Origin: Sphingomicrobium sp. XHP0239
GTDB lineage: Bacteria; Pseudomonadota; Alphaproteobacteria; Sphingomonadales; Sphingomonadaceae
NCBI RefSeq assembly: GCF_039555325.1
Contig: NZ_CP154608.1
Coordinates: forward strand, 2,170,001-2,234,000
Reading direction: 5' to 3'
DNA: 64,000 nucleotides
How positions within the stretch are numbered: position 1 is the first letter of the stretch; every line of letters starts with the position of its first letter. Made by a program: the position numbers and the translations under genes. Below are positions 26,351-34,657 of the stretch, in pieces. The notes under the pieces were generated by a model. It was not told the origin of the DNA and made no database searches. It saw only the letters and a program-made list of their open reading frames with translations.

Positions 26351-26805
26351 GCGGCGGCGAACCCGCTCTCCAGCATCCGGTCCAACGCCAGCGGAAGTGG
26401 TCCGCGGGCGGCTGCGCTGCGCGCTTCGGGGCCGGTATCGGCGACGAAGGCAACGACGTCCCCGCCGCTGCCGATGCTCAGGCGCTCTTCGCTCGGGATC
26501 GGCGCGACGCGTGGCAAGCGAACGATGAGTCGCCCCGACGGGACACACGTCAGGATCACGACCGGATCCCTGCCCGCGTCGATCGCGCTGGCTGGATGGA
26601 GCAGGCGCGCTCCGCCCCGTTGCGACAGGTCGAGCTGCCAGTCCGTCGTCGCCCGCATCGACGCGCTCGGCTCTCCCGCGGTGGGCGGTGCGGCGGGCTC
26701 TCCCGGCAGCGCACGATCATCGCCGTCCGCCGCGGAATCGCACGCGGTGAGGGCGAGCATCCCCAAGATGGCCCAATAGCCGACTTTTCCTCGCGCGTTC
26801 ATCAT
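26272..26805 (-). CDS. Predicted lipoprotein of unknown function, 177 aa
   Basis: A signal peptide with lipobox LALTAC (Cys22) and a Pro/Gly-rich linker (about 30-48). The mature domain is mostly beta-like (WQLDLSQRGGARLLHP, DPVVILTCVPSGRLIVRLP, ERLSIGSGGDVVAFVAD) and ends RWRSACS. A second pair of Cys may form a disulfide. No named family recognised. Its 3' end runs 79 nt into the acyltransferase gene on the other strand; both frames look real. Confidence 0.7.
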   Translation of the reverse strand: MMNARGKVGYWAILGMLALTACDSAADGDDRALPGEPAAPPTAGEPSASMRATTDWQLDLSQRGGARLLHPASAIDAGRDPVVILTCVPSGRLIVRLPRVAPIPSEERLSIGSGGDVVAFVADTGPEARSAAARGPLPLALDRMLESGFAAAYGATSVGALPPVPADMRARWRSACS

Positions 26806-26858
26806 GCCATCATCCTCGTCCGTTCATACATTCGGGCGGATGTTCAGGAGAGGCCGGA

Positions 26859-27389
26859 ATGCGCAGCTTTGCAACCATGATCTGGGCCGTCGCGGCAATG
26901 CTGTTCGCGTCGCCCGCCGCCGCCCAGCTCGCTTCGGGCGCCGAAGCCCCCGATTTCAAGACGATGGGCGCGATCGGGGGGAGCGAATTCCGGTTCCACC
27001 TCGCCGAACAGCTCGAGAAAGGACCCGTGGTCCTCTATTTCTTCCCTAAGGCGTTCACCAGCGGCTGCACCTTGGAGAGCAAGGCGTTCGCCGACGCCAT
27101 GCCGCGTTTCCGCGCCGCGGGCGCGACGGTCGTCGGCCTCTCGGGCGACGACGTGGAAACGCTGTCGCGGTTTTCGACCGAAGTGTGCCGCTCGCAGGTC
27201 CCGATGGCGCACGCATCGAGCGATCTCCTGACCGCGTACGATGCCAAGCTGCCTGCCGTCGCGATGGCGAACCGCACGTCCTACGTGATCGGCACCGACG
27301 GGCGCATCGCGCTCGTCCATTCGGACATGGATTACAAGGATCACGTGGCGCGGACGCTGGCGGCGGTCGAGCGGTTGGCACGGCCGTAG
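26859..27389 (+). CDS. Exported peroxiredoxin, BCP/PrxQ-like
   Basis: A 176-residue thioredoxin-fold peroxidase with a cleavable signal peptide (AMLFASPAAAQ, cut about residue 23). The peroxidatic motif is FPKAFTSGCTLESKAF, Cys70. In the usual PrxQ the resolving Cys is five residues later; here that position is not Cys, and Cys110 (STEVCRSQVP) may resolve instead. It reduces H2O2 and organic hydroperoxides in the periplasm. An AGGAGAGG tract lies about 8 nt before the ATG. Confidence 0.88.
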   Translation: MRSFATMIWAVAAMLFASPAAAQLASGAEAPDFKTMGAIGGSEFRFHLAEQLEKGPVVLYFFPKAFTSGCTLESKAFADAMPRFRAAGATVVGLSGDDVETLSRFSTEVCRSQVPMAHASSDLLTAYDAKLPAVAMANRTSYVIGTDGRIALVHSDMDYKDHVARTLAAVERLARP

Positions 27390-27497
27390 GCGACGGTCGA
27401 GGCGCGGCTTTTCTTGTTTTTTGCGATCAACGCCTTGTGTTTGCGGTTAAAATTCCGCCATGTGGCGAGATAGCGATTCTTAGCGAAGGGTAGAGTT

Positions 27498-28994
27498 ATG
27501 CGAGCGAGTAAGATTGTCGGGGTCATCATGGCGAGTGCGATGCTGGCCAGTTGCGGCGGAGACAGCGGGCCACCGCCGATCACCGAAGTGCCCACGCCGA
27601 CACCGACTCCCACGCCGACACCCACTCCGACGCCGACCCCGACGGGTGGGACCTGTAGCCTGGAAAACCGGGCGGCCTTCGCGCTCGAGCAGTATCAGCG
27701 CGATTATCTCTATAACGACCTTCTCGACCTGTCGGTCGATATCGAAGACTATACGACGCTGCAGGCCTATATCGACGCGTTGGTTCGCCCCGCGATCGAA
27801 GCGGGCGTCGACAAGGCTGGTTTCAACTTCGTGACCTCGATCGAAGAGGAAAACGAGTTCATCCGCAACGCGATCAACGAGGATTATGGCTGGCGACCGG
27901 TCTATTTCTCGAACACCGGCGAACTGTACATGCGCGACACGTATGAAAACGGTCCCGCGTTCGAGGCCGGGTTGCGCCGTGGTACCGAGATCACGCGCAT
28001 CGGCGCCGCGGGCAGTGCGCTCCGCACGCCGCAGGAAATCGTCACTACGCAGGGTATTGCCGCTCTCTCGGCGCTGCTGTTCCCGTCAGAGGAAGGCGAA
28101 TCGATCGTCATCGAATATGATCGCGGCGCTCAGGACGAGGCCGGCAGCCTTCCGCAGGTCACGCTGACGGCCGACGAATATACGTTGCTTCCGGTCCCGA
28201 GCAACGCCAGCGGCGGTGTCGCGATCTTCGGGGACACCGGGTACGTCAATTTGCGGACGTTCGGTTCGCGGACCGCGGACCAGCAGCTGATCGATGCGTT
28301 CGGCCGCTTCCGTACCGCCAACGTCAGCAACGTGATCGTCGATGTCCGCTATAACGGCGGGGGCCTGGTCTCGGTCGCCGAGAACTTCGGCGATCTGCTG
28401 GGTGGTGGTCTGGTCGGAGAGGTCTTCAGCCGAACCGTGTTCAACGATCGTCTGGCGGCCGAAGGAGCCAACGACACCGAGCGGTTCGAAACCCGCACCA
28501 ATCAGATCAACCCCGATCGCATCGCGTTCATCACCACGGGCAACAGCGCGTCGGCGAGCGAGCTGCTCGCAGCCGCGTTCACACCGTTCTACGGGACCGA
28601 CGTCGCCATCGTTGGCCGCAACACATTCGGCAAGCCGGTCGGGCAGATCGCGCGCGATCTGGCCGCGTGCGACGATCGCCTTCGCATCGTCGCCTTCCGG
28701 ACGGAGAACGCCGACGGCCAGGGCGATTATTTCGACGGGCTCGCGTTCCCGAACGGCGACTGGCCGGGCTATCCGGCGACCTGTGCGGCGGCGGACGATG
28801 TGTTCACTCCGTTCGGCAATTCGTCCGAAGATTCAATCGCGACCGCGCTCGACTTCATTCGGGGCGGGCAGAACGCCTGTACGCCGATCACCTCGACCGC
28901 GACGTCGCGCACGCTGCAGTCGCGCGATCAGCGGATCGAGCTCACGCCGGCCAATCCGAGCTACGCTCAGCGCGTGCTGTTCGGTCAGATCTAG
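27498..28994 (+). CDS. S41 (C-terminal processing) family peptidase, lipoprotein
   Basis: 498 residues: lipobox LASC at Cys19, a Pro-Thr repeat linker (about 31-49), a helical N-domain, a PDZ-like region (NGPAFEAGLRRGTEITRIG, about 152-170), and the S41 catalytic domain. VIVDVRYNGGG and GNSASASELLAAAF (catalytic Ser about residue 352) are classic. NTFGKPVGQI follows at about 375. Likely a periplasmic protease anchored to a membrane by its lipid. The upstream 100 nt are AT-rich. It ends at a strong terminator. Confidence 0.92.
   Translation: MRASKIVGVIMASAMLASCGGDSGPPPITEVPTPTPTPTPTPTPTPTPTGGTCSLENRAAFALEQYQRDYLYNDLLDLSVDIEDYTTLQAYIDALVRPAIEAGVDKAGFNFVTSIEEENEFIRNAINEDYGWRPVYFSNTGELYMRDTYENGPAFEAGLRRGTEITRIGAAGSALRTPQEIVTTQGIAALSALLFPSEEGESIVIEYDRGAQDEAGSLPQVTLTADEYTLLPVPSNASGGVAIFGDTGYVNLRTFGSRTADQQLIDAFGRFRTANVSNVIVDVRYNGGGLVSVAENFGDLLGGGLVGEVFSRTVFNDRLAAEGANDTERFETRTNQINPDRIAFITTGNSASASELLAAAFTPFYGTDVAIVGRNTFGKPVGQIARDLAACDDRLRIVAFRTENADGQGDYFDGLAFPNGDWPGYPATCAAADDVFTPFGNSSEDSIATALDFIRGGQNACTPITSTATSRTLQSRDQRIELTPANPSYAQRVLFGQI
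27590..27642 (+). repeat. Short tandem repeat encoding (Pro-Thr)n
   Basis: About nine near-identical CC-N-AC-N units (CCCACG, CCGACA, CCGACT and similar) code for the PT linker of the S41 lipoprotein. The period is 6 nt with third-base variation, so slippage-driven length change is possible without a frameshift. Confidence 0.8.
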
Positions 28995-29020
28995 CGGCTT
29001 CCCCTTGCCGCAGGCAAGAA

Positions 29021-29049
29021 GGGCTCCGGAGTGATCCGGAGCCCTTTTT
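29021..29049 (+). terminator. Rho-independent terminator of the S41 peptidase gene
   Basis: GGGCTCCGGA and TCCGGAGCCC form a 10-bp perfect stem with a short loop, followed by TTTTT. It starts 26 nt after the stop and also lies between convergent genes. Confidence 0.9.
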
Positions 29050-29085
29050 GTATGGGTATGGGGAGGCCGGTACCCTGTCCTGCGA

Positions 29086-30441
29086 TCAGTCCTCGCGGAA
29101 GATGCTCTTGAGGTTCATGAACTCGTGCAGCCCGAACCGCGAGAGTTCGCGCCCGTGGCCCGAATTCTTGACCCCACCGAACGGCGCTTCGACGCGGCTC
29201 GCGCACAGATCGTTGATCGCGGTCATCCCGGCGTCGATCCCGACGGTGAAGGCTTCGATTTCCTCGTCGTCCTGCGTGAAAACCGCGGAGCCCAGTCCGT
29301 AGGGCGTGATATTGGCGATGCGGATCGCGTCGTCCACGTCCTTCGCCTCGAACAACATCGCGATGGGACCGAAAACCTCCTCGTCCTGCATCGGTCCGTC
29401 GGGATCGAGCCCCGTGAGAATGCCCGCACCAAGGAAGGCGCCCGGCCCGTCGCGTTTCTCTCCGCCCGCCAGATGACCGCCGGCTTCCATCGCCTTCTCG
29501 AGCTGGTCGAGCACGGTCTGTCTTTGCTCCTCGCTCGACATGGGTCCGATGTCGCTCGCCTCGTCGAACGGATCGCCGTCCTTTACGGCCAGCATCGCAT
29601 CGGTGAACCGACCTTCGAACTCTTCGAAGATGTCGGAATGGACGATCATCCGCTTCCCGCAGATGCAGCTCTGTCCCGCGTTCTGGATGCGCGCCTTCAC
29701 GGCCTTGTCGACAGCATCATCCATGTCGGCGGACGGCATCACGATGAACGGGTCCGAACCGCCCAGTTCGAGAACGACCTTCTTGAGGTTTGCCCCGGCC
29801 GTCTCCGCCACCGCGCGGCCGGCGGGCTCGCTGCCGGTCAGGGTCACGGCGCGAACCCGATCGTCTTCGATGATAGTCGAAACCACCTTCGAGCCGATCG
29901 TGAGGTTCGCGAAGACGCCGGGGGGCGCTCCTGCTTCGGTGACGATCCGGTCGATTGCCTTGGCGACCCCCTGCACGTTGCTGGCATGTTTGAGCAATCC
30001 GACATTGCCCGCCATGATCGTCGGGGCGAGGAAGCGTATGACCTGCCAATAGGGAAAATTCCACGGCATGACCGCGAGCACCGGCCCGATCGGAAGCCAG
30101 CGCAATTCGCCCTTTCCGTTGGGGATCTTTTCCGGCTCGAGCCACCCCGGACCGTGTTCCGCGAAATAGCGTAGCGCGCTCACGCACTTCTCGACCTCTC
30201 CCCTGCTCTCCCGCAGCGTCTTGCCCATTTCGCGCGTCGCGATCGCGGCCAGATCGTCTCGCTCCTTCTCGAACCCGTCCGCGATGGCGGACAGCAGCGC
30301 GGTCCGTTCGTCGAGGTCCGAGCTGCGCCAGGTGGCGGCGGCGTCGTCCGCGCGGACGAGGGCCTCGTCGATGCCCGCTTCGTCCAGTTCGTCGTGTCGT
30401 TCGATGAGGTCCCCGGTGGCGGGGTTGGTGCTGGTGAGCAT
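29086..30441 (-). CDS. NAD(P)+-dependent succinate-semialdehyde dehydrogenase family
   Basis: A 451-residue aldehyde dehydrogenase that oxidises succinate semialdehyde (or related aldehydes) to the acid. MPWNFPYWQVIRFLAP, VTLTGSEPAGRAV, Glu225 (VLELGGSDP) and the nucleophile Cys259 (NAGQSCICGKR) are in place, and the C-terminus FGGVKNSGHGRELSRFGLHEF is typical. Short members of this class are GabD1/SSADH-like. AAGGAGA is 8 nt before ATG 30441. An exact EcfG promoter (30469-30494) implies stress induction. No gabT or gabP is nearby. Confidence 0.9.
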   Translation of the reverse strand: MLTSTNPATGDLIERHDELDEAGIDEALVRADDAAATWRSSDLDERTALLSAIADGFEKERDDLAAIATREMGKTLRESRGEVEKCVSALRYFAEHGPGWLEPEKIPNGKGELRWLPIGPVLAVMPWNFPYWQVIRFLAPTIMAGNVGLLKHASNVQGVAKAIDRIVTEAGAPPGVFANLTIGSKVVSTIIEDDRVRAVTLTGSEPAGRAVAETAGANLKKVVLELGGSDPFIVMPSADMDDAVDKAVKARIQNAGQSCICGKRMIVHSDIFEEFEGRFTDAMLAVKDGDPFDEASDIGPMSSEEQRQTVLDQLEKAMEAGGHLAGGEKRDGPGAFLGAGILTGLDPDGPMQDEEVFGPIAMLFEAKDVDDAIRIANITPYGLGSAVFTQDDEEIEAFTVGIDAGMTAINDLCASRVEAPFGGVKNSGHGRELSRFGLHEFMNLKSIFRED

Positions 30442-30468
30442 GAGCGCTGTCTCCTTTTCGCTGATGCG

Positions 30469-30494
30469 AACGTGAGGCGCGCGCGGTGCGTTCC
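30469..30494 (-). promoter_or_regulatory. EcfG promoter of the succinate-semialdehyde dehydrogenase gene
   Basis: Minus strand: GGAAC (30494-30490), 17-bp spacer, CGTT (30472-30469), an exact consensus match. The predicted leader of about 20 nt holds the SD. Confidence 0.7.
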
Positions 30495-30533
30495 CGCTGG
30501 ACGGACGAGGACGGGAGTGGCAGTCTTTTGCGC

Positions 30534-30866
30534 ATGGCCCGCGAATATCAGAGCTTCGAGACCTTCTGGCCCTACTATCTGCGCGAGCATTCCAAGCCGC
30601 AGACACGTGCGCTTCACTATGTCGGCACCAGCCTGGTCGTTGCGATCGCCCTCTACGCGCTCCTCACCGCGAACTGGCTCCTGTTGCTGGCGGTGCCGGT
30701 GGCGGGCTATTTCTTCGCATGGCTGGGCCATTTCGGCGTCGAGAAGAACCGCCCCGCGACCTTCACCTACCCGCTCTGGTCCTTAGGGGCGGATTTCAAG
30801 ATGTGGTGGTTGTGGCTGACCGGACGATTGGGGCCGGAACTGGACCGCGCCGGCGTCACGCGATGA
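30534..30866 (+). CDS. Mpo1-like (DUF962) membrane protein
   Basis: 110 residues with FETFWPYYLREHSKPQTRALHYVGT, two helices (about 33-63, including ALLTANWLLLLAVPVAGYFF) and the conserved WLGHFGVEKNRPATF. The His residues match the Mpo1 family; yeast Mpo1 is an Fe-dependent dioxygenase that shortens 2-hydroxy fatty acids. The bacterial role is unproven. The stop overlaps the next start (ATGA), so it heads a three-gene coupled set. Confidence 0.85.
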   Translation: MAREYQSFETFWPYYLREHSKPQTRALHYVGTSLVVAIALYALLTANWLLLLAVPVAGYFFAWLGHFGVEKNRPATFTYPLWSLGADFKMWWLWLTGRLGPELDRAGVTR

Positions 30867-31279
30867 GCGTCACCGTCCACGGGAAATGTCTGTGCGGCAA
30901 GGTGCGGATTGAGGCCACCCTTCCGGACCAGACCGTGGAAGTCTGTCATTGCACCATGTGCCAGGCCTATGTCGGGGGACCCTATCTTTCGACCCGCGCC
31001 GTCGAGGATTACACGATCGAAGGCGAAGAGAATGTGCGCACCTTCCGCAGTTCCGACTGGGCGGAACGGGGCTTCTGCTCCCACTGCGGCAGTGCGCTAT
31101 TCTTTCATTATCTGCCCAAGGACAGCCGCAGTTTCATGGCCGGCCTGTTCGAAGGACTGTCGGGACCGATCCGCGAGGAGATCTTCATCGACGAAAAGCC
31201 GGATTGGCTGACGATCGAGGGCGGTCAGCCGCGTCTGACGGGGGCGGAGATCATGGCGAAAGTGAAGGCCGAACAATGA
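30863..31279 (+). CDS. GFA-domain (glutathione-dependent formaldehyde-activating-like) protein
   Basis: A 138-residue zinc protein of the Mss4-like fold: GKCLCGKVRIEA, CHCTMCQAY and FCSHCGSALFF provide the Cys ligands. Family members include Gfa, but most are of unknown substrate. ATG 30863 overlaps the upstream stop as ATGA, and its own stop overlaps the next gene as ATGA. Confidence 0.9.
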   Translation: MSVTVHGKCLCGKVRIEATLPDQTVEVCHCTMCQAYVGGPYLSTRAVEDYTIEGEENVRTFRSSDWAERGFCSHCGSALFFHYLPKDSRSFMAGLFEGLSGPIREEIFIDEKPDWLTIEGGQPRLTGAEIMAKVKAEQ

Positions 31280-31827
31280 AGAGCCTATTCTCGATATGTG
31301 CTGCTATGGCTCTTGCCGCCTGCGCCACGACACCGCCACCGAGCGAGGCGGATGCCTTCTTCGAACGGCTATCCTCACTATGCGGAGAGCGATTTGCGGG
31401 CGCCCTCGTCAGCAACGACGACGTCGACGCGGACTTTCGCGGGCAGGAGATGGAGATGCACGTCGCGAGCTGCGACGATACCGAAGTTCGCATTCCCTTC
31501 CGGGTCGGCGACGATCGATCGCGTACCTGGGTGGTCACGCGCACCGATGCCGGGCTTCGCCTGAAACATCAGCACCTGCACGCGGACGGCACGCCCGACG
31601 CCGTCACCTGGTACGGCGGGACCGCGACGACAGCCGGCTCGGCCATGCGGCAGGAGTTTCCGGTTGACGAGGAATCAATCGCGCTGTTCCGCCGCGAAGG
31701 GCTCGACGCCTCGGTCGTAAATGTCTGGGCGCTGGAGGTCGGCGACGACATGTTCGCCTATGAACTCCGTCGCCCAACAGGCCGCTTCTTTCGCGTCGAG
31801 TTCGATACGGCCACGCCGCTCCGATAG
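31276..31827 (+). CDS. Predicted lipoprotein of unknown function, 183 aa
   Basis: Lipobox LAAC at Cys16, then a domain opening FFERLSSLCGERFAGALVSND with EMEMHVASCDDTEVRIPFRVGDDRSRTW. The pattern of two Cys, a polar beta-rich middle and YELRRPTGRFFRVEFD at the end recurs in periplasmic proteins of proteobacteria, but I cannot name a family. The start overlaps the GFA stop (ATGA), so it is translated with the two genes before it. Confidence 0.75.
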   Translation: MKSLFSICAAMALAACATTPPPSEADAFFERLSSLCGERFAGALVSNDDVDADFRGQEMEMHVASCDDTEVRIPFRVGDDRSRTWVVTRTDAGLRLKHQHLHADGTPDAVTWYGGTATTAGSAMRQEFPVDEESIALFRREGLDASVVNVWALEVGDDMFAYELRRPTGRFFRVEFDTATPLR

Positions 31828-31844
31828 TCGCGATCGTGCGGGGC

Positions 31845-32972
31845 TCAGCGCCCGTTGAAGCGGGCGAAGAGACGGGCGAGGAAGCCGCGTGGCTCTAGGC
31901 TGCGCTCGGCTTCGTTGTCGGCGGCGGCTTCTGACACAGGCTCGTACTCGCACGAATGGCCGGTCTCCGCACCGGCATCGCCCTTGTCGGGCATGACCGG
32001 CTCGGTTTCTGCCGCGGCGATCCGCTGGCGCAGGCTCGATCCCGATTCCATGTCGGCAAGCGGATCGTGCTTGGGCACCCATTCGCCGAGCGTGAGCATA
32101 GCGACGGGCGCGGCCGTGTCGCTCTTTTCCACCGTCACATGTTTCGCCGCGCCGAGGATGGTGGCCATGTCGCTGTTCAGGTCGAACGTGCCCGCGATGA
32201 GGCGCACGCCTTCGGGTAAGCCGTGCGTCTCGACCTCTCGGGCGAGCGCCTGGAGGTAGCGGATGCAGCGCAGCCAGCAACCCAGCTGATATTCGACATA
32301 ACCGCCCGGCGCGCGGCCTTCGACCCCGTCGCGCCCGTCGCGCAGAAAGTGGATATGCTTGCATTGGATGAGCGCGGTGTTGAGCGCGGCGAACCCCTCG
32401 ATGCCGACATAGAATTCGACGTCTTCCTCTTCGCCCGCCCAGCCGGGACAGTCCTCCTCGCACGCGGCCAGCAGATCGGCGTCGCTGCGCGCCGAGAAGT
32501 CGTACACATCGTCGGAATAGAGATGGAAATGCAGCGTCGGCTCATGCTCCTTTGTCAGATCGAACACGAGATCGGGCTCGTTTCCGAGGCCCGCGGTGAT
32601 CGCGCTGATGGCAGGTCCTTCGAATTCGGCGATGATCTCGGCGAGATCCTCCCACCCGTCGATGACGACGTCATCTAGACAAAGGGCCTTGGCTCGCGTG
32701 GCGATGCGGCCGGTGAAGGCGGCGAACCCTTCTTCGACAATTGCGGCCGCCTCGTCGAACCGACCCGCCACGCACAACCTGCGGACATGGTCGATGAAAG
32801 CGCGTTCGCCCTCGCGGCTGAGGAAGGTAACCTGGAGCGGATGCGGGGTTTCGGGCTCGGCGTAGGAGCGGACGCCCTCGGTCCCCGCGTCAGGAATATG
32901 GACGTACCCGGGGTGGTGCGCGGCGTTCGCCACGTCGCCGTCCTCGACCCGCAAACGGTCTTCGCGCCCCAT
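31845..32972 (-). CDS. Hypothetical acidic cytoplasmic protein, 375 aa
   Basis: No signal peptide or membrane helix. The N-terminal half has FIDHVRRLCVAGRFDEAAAIVEEGF and VVIDGWEDLAEIIAEFEG. The middle carries repeated aromatic/acidic segments (HFHLYSDDVYDFS, EEDVEFYVGIEGFAALNTALI). The C-terminal quarter is low-complexity acidic and ends RGFLARLFARFNGR. A GAGGGAG SD about 6 nt away supports the ATG at 32972. No named domain recognised. Confidence 0.7.
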   Translation of the reverse strand: MGREDRLRVEDGDVANAAHHPGYVHIPDAGTEGVRSYAEPETPHPLQVTFLSREGERAFIDHVRRLCVAGRFDEAAAIVEEGFAAFTGRIATRAKALCLDDVVIDGWEDLAEIIAEFEGPAISAITAGLGNEPDLVFDLTKEHEPTLHFHLYSDDVYDFSARSDADLLAACEEDCPGWAGEEEDVEFYVGIEGFAALNTALIQCKHIHFLRDGRDGVEGRAPGGYVEYQLGCWLRCIRYLQALAREVETHGLPEGVRLIAGTFDLNSDMATILGAAKHVTVEKSDTAAPVAMLTLGEWVPKHDPLADMESGSSLRQRIAAAETEPVMPDKGDAGAETGHSCEYEPVSEAAADNEAERSLEPRGFLARLFARFNGR

Positions 32973-33042
32973 GCCCACTCCCTCGATCGGTTGAAGCGGG
33001 CGTAGCCGAAGGGGGTTAAGATTTGTTTTCTGGTCGTGGGCG

Positions 33043-33068
33043 GCAACGCTTCCCCCATCATCCACGTT
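33043..33068 (+). promoter_or_regulatory. Possible EcfG-type promoter of the PPOX-OsmC pair
   Basis: GCAAC (33043-33047, consensus GGAAC), 17-bp spacer and an exact CGTT (33065-33068), about 24 nt before the PPOX-like gene. One mismatch in the -35. Confidence 0.4.
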
Positions 33069-33091
33069 AGGGGAGGCGAAGGAGACACAAT

Positions 33092-33508
33092 ATGGCCCAA
33101 TCCGATTTGCAAAAAGCCGTCGAGATGATGAAGACGATCGACGTCGCGATGCTCGTCACGAAAACGAAGGGCGGTGCCATCGCCGCCCGTCCGATGTCCA
33201 ACAACAAGGACGTCAGTGCAGAAGACGGTACCAGCTATCATTTCGCCACCGACGACGGGCGGATCGATGACGATCTGCAGCGGGACGACCAGTGCGGCGC
33301 GACCTATTCCAGCGGCGAGGCCTATGTGGCGGTCCAGGGACGCGCCAAGCTGCATCAGGACCGAGCGACCCAGGAAAAGCATTGGGTGCCCGATCTGGAA
33401 AAGTGGTTCGAGGACGGACTCGATACCGAAGGACTGATCCTCATCGAGGTGAGCCCGGAGCGGATCGCCTATTGGAAGGGTCGTGAGGAAGGGGAGTGGG
33501 TCGCGTGA
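33092..33508 (+). CDS. Pyridoxamine 5'-phosphate oxidase-like general stress protein
   Basis: A 138-residue split-barrel flavin-binding-fold protein of the general-stress-protein-26 type: MKTIDVAMLVTKTKGGAIAARPM, YHFATDDGRIDDDLQRDDQ, YVAVQGRAKL, and the C-terminal LILIEVSPERIAYWKG. Such proteins bind FMN or F420-like cofactors; true PNPOx activity is unlikely. GGAGA lies about 8 nt before the ATG. The stop overlaps the OsmC-like gene start (GTGA). Confidence 0.88.
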   Translation: MAQSDLQKAVEMMKTIDVAMLVTKTKGGAIAARPMSNNKDVSAEDGTSYHFATDDGRIDDDLQRDDQCGATYSSGEAYVAVQGRAKLHQDRATQEKHWVPDLEKWFEDGLDTEGLILIEVSPERIAYWKGREEGEWVA

Positions 33509-33933
33509 CGGTCAACAAGGCATCTGCCCGCTACGAAGGGCTCGGCAAGGACGGCAAGGGTCACATCTGGACCGAGAGCAAGGCGCTCGACGCACAACCC
33601 TATGGCTTCAACACCCGGTTCGAGGATGAACCCGGGACCAACCCCGAAGAATTGATCGGCGCGGCTCATGCGAGCTGTTTCACGATGGCGACCAGTTTCG
33701 GATTGGCGAAGGCCGGCTACGAACAGGGCCAGCTCGATACCGATTGCGCCGTCACGCTCGAAAAGGACGGCGACGGGTTCACCGTGACCAAGTCCGCGCT
33801 CACGCTGGTCGGGCGCGTCCCTGACATCGACCATGAGGAATTCGAGAAGATCGCGGACGAGGCGAAGCGAAACTGTCCGCTGTCGAAACTGCTCGACTGC
33901 GAGATCACGCTCGACATCACGCTCAAGGACTAG
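33505..33933 (+). CDS. OsmC family peroxiredoxin
   Basis: 142 residues. AAHASCFTMATS carries the peroxidatic Cys58, and KRNCPLSKLL the resolving Cys124, the OsmC/Ohr pair that reduces organic hydroperoxides through lipoamide or thiols. KDGKGHIWTESKALDAQPYGF is the OsmC-type start. GTG 33505 overlaps the PPOX stop (GTGA) with AAGGGGAG about 9 nt upstream. The stop TAG overlaps the convergent neighbour's TAG in a shared CTAG. Confidence 0.93.
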   Translation: MTVNKASARYEGLGKDGKGHIWTESKALDAQPYGFNTRFEDEPGTNPEELIGAAHASCFTMATSFGLAKAGYEQGQLDTDCAVTLEKDGDGFTVTKSALTLVGRVPDIDHEEFEKIADEAKRNCPLSKLLDCEITLDITLKD

Positions 33934-34211
33934 CGAGAAAGGCGCCGCCGATTGGCGGGGACGCGGGGCGTTGCGACGTCCAGCGCCGCGTCGGCGGCAC
34001 CGGTCCAGTCCGCCTCGCTCCACAGCCGCATCCAAAGCGCGCTCGAGGCGGTGATTTTCTCGGTCACCATCCGCTGAGCCTCGCGATCGGCCACCTTGCC
34101 GCCCTGCATGAGGCGTAGCGAGCGCAGCCCGACGACCTGCGCAGCTTCCATCCCGAGGAGCCAACTTCGGGTCATGAGGGCATAGGGGTTCGTATCATTG
34201 GGACGCGGCAT
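33930..34211 (-). CDS. Hypothetical helical protein, 93 aa
   Basis: MPRPNDTNPYALMTRSWLLG opens a mainly helical sequence (AAQVVGLRSLRLMQGGKVADREAQRMVTEKITASSALWMRL), followed by a basic tail. The pattern recalls phasin-like or polyhydroxyalkanoate-granule-associated small proteins, but no diagnostic motif is visible. ATG 34211 has a weak upstream context. Its stop shares CTAG with the OsmC stop. Confidence 0.65.
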   Translation of the reverse strand: MPRPNDTNPYALMTRSWLLGMEAAQVVGLRSLRLMQGGKVADREAQRMVTEKITASSALWMRLWSEADWTGAADAALDVATPRVPANRRRLSR

Positions 34212-34267
34212 CGACGGACTTTCTTTTGTTGCAGCGCACCAACGCGGCGGCGTTGCAATCGGACCCG

Positions 34268-34597
34268 TCAGCCGTGTCGTTTCGCGTCGTCGCGCATGGC
34301 CGCCCGCTCCTCGCGCATTTCTGCGGCCTGAAGGTGCAGCGCCTGGCTCGACAGTCGAATCTCGCGGCTTTGCTGGAAGAAGCCGAGCACCAGCCACAGA
34401 AAAGCGAGGGGGCTCGAGACGCCGCCGAGGAAGTCGCCCAGTTCGTTGAGCGCAAGATCGGCGGGATTTTGGCCTTGGATCCACAGATAGAGGATCAGGC
34501 CCACAATATAGAAGCCGGTACACCACAAGCCCACCACGGGCAGGCGGCGGCGATGCCGGCGGTCTTCGAGGATGGCGCTTGCGCGTGGATCGCTCAT
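34268..34597 (-). CDS. Small two-helix membrane protein with C-terminal coiled coil
   Basis: 109 residues: a basic N-terminus (RRHRRRLPVV), helix 1 (GLWCTGFYIVGLILYLWI), a loop with ALNELGDFLGGVSSPLAFLWLVLGFF forming helix 2, then a short coiled coil (QQSREIRLSSQALHLQAAEMREER). The ELGDFLGGVSSPLAFLWL segment followed by a coiled coil recurs in phage- and chromosome-encoded small proteins of unknown role. ATG 34597 is supported by a promoter (34605-34633) that starts 1 nt upstream. Confidence 0.7.
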   Translation of the reverse strand: MSDPRASAILEDRRHRRRLPVVGLWCTGFYIVGLILYLWIQGQNPADLALNELGDFLGGVSSPLAFLWLVLGFFQQSREIRLSSQALHLQAAEMREERAAMRDDAKRHG

Positions 34598-34604
34598 GCC
34601 CGCG

Positions 34605-34633
34605 AGTATCGGGGCGGGAGCGAACCGGCGCAA
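34605..34633 (-). promoter_or_regulatory. Promoter with a 1-nt predicted leader
   Basis: Minus strand: TTGCGC (34633-34628), 17-bp spacer, GATACT (34610-34605). The start is expected at 34598, 1 nt before the ATG of the two-helix protein. Confidence 0.45.
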
Positions 34634-34657
34634 GCGCCATCTCGATGACGGAAAGTG

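Noticed and set aside
27590-27642. CRISPR-like or satellite repeat
   Set aside because: A 6-nt coding repeat for a Pro-Thr linker with no spacer structure.
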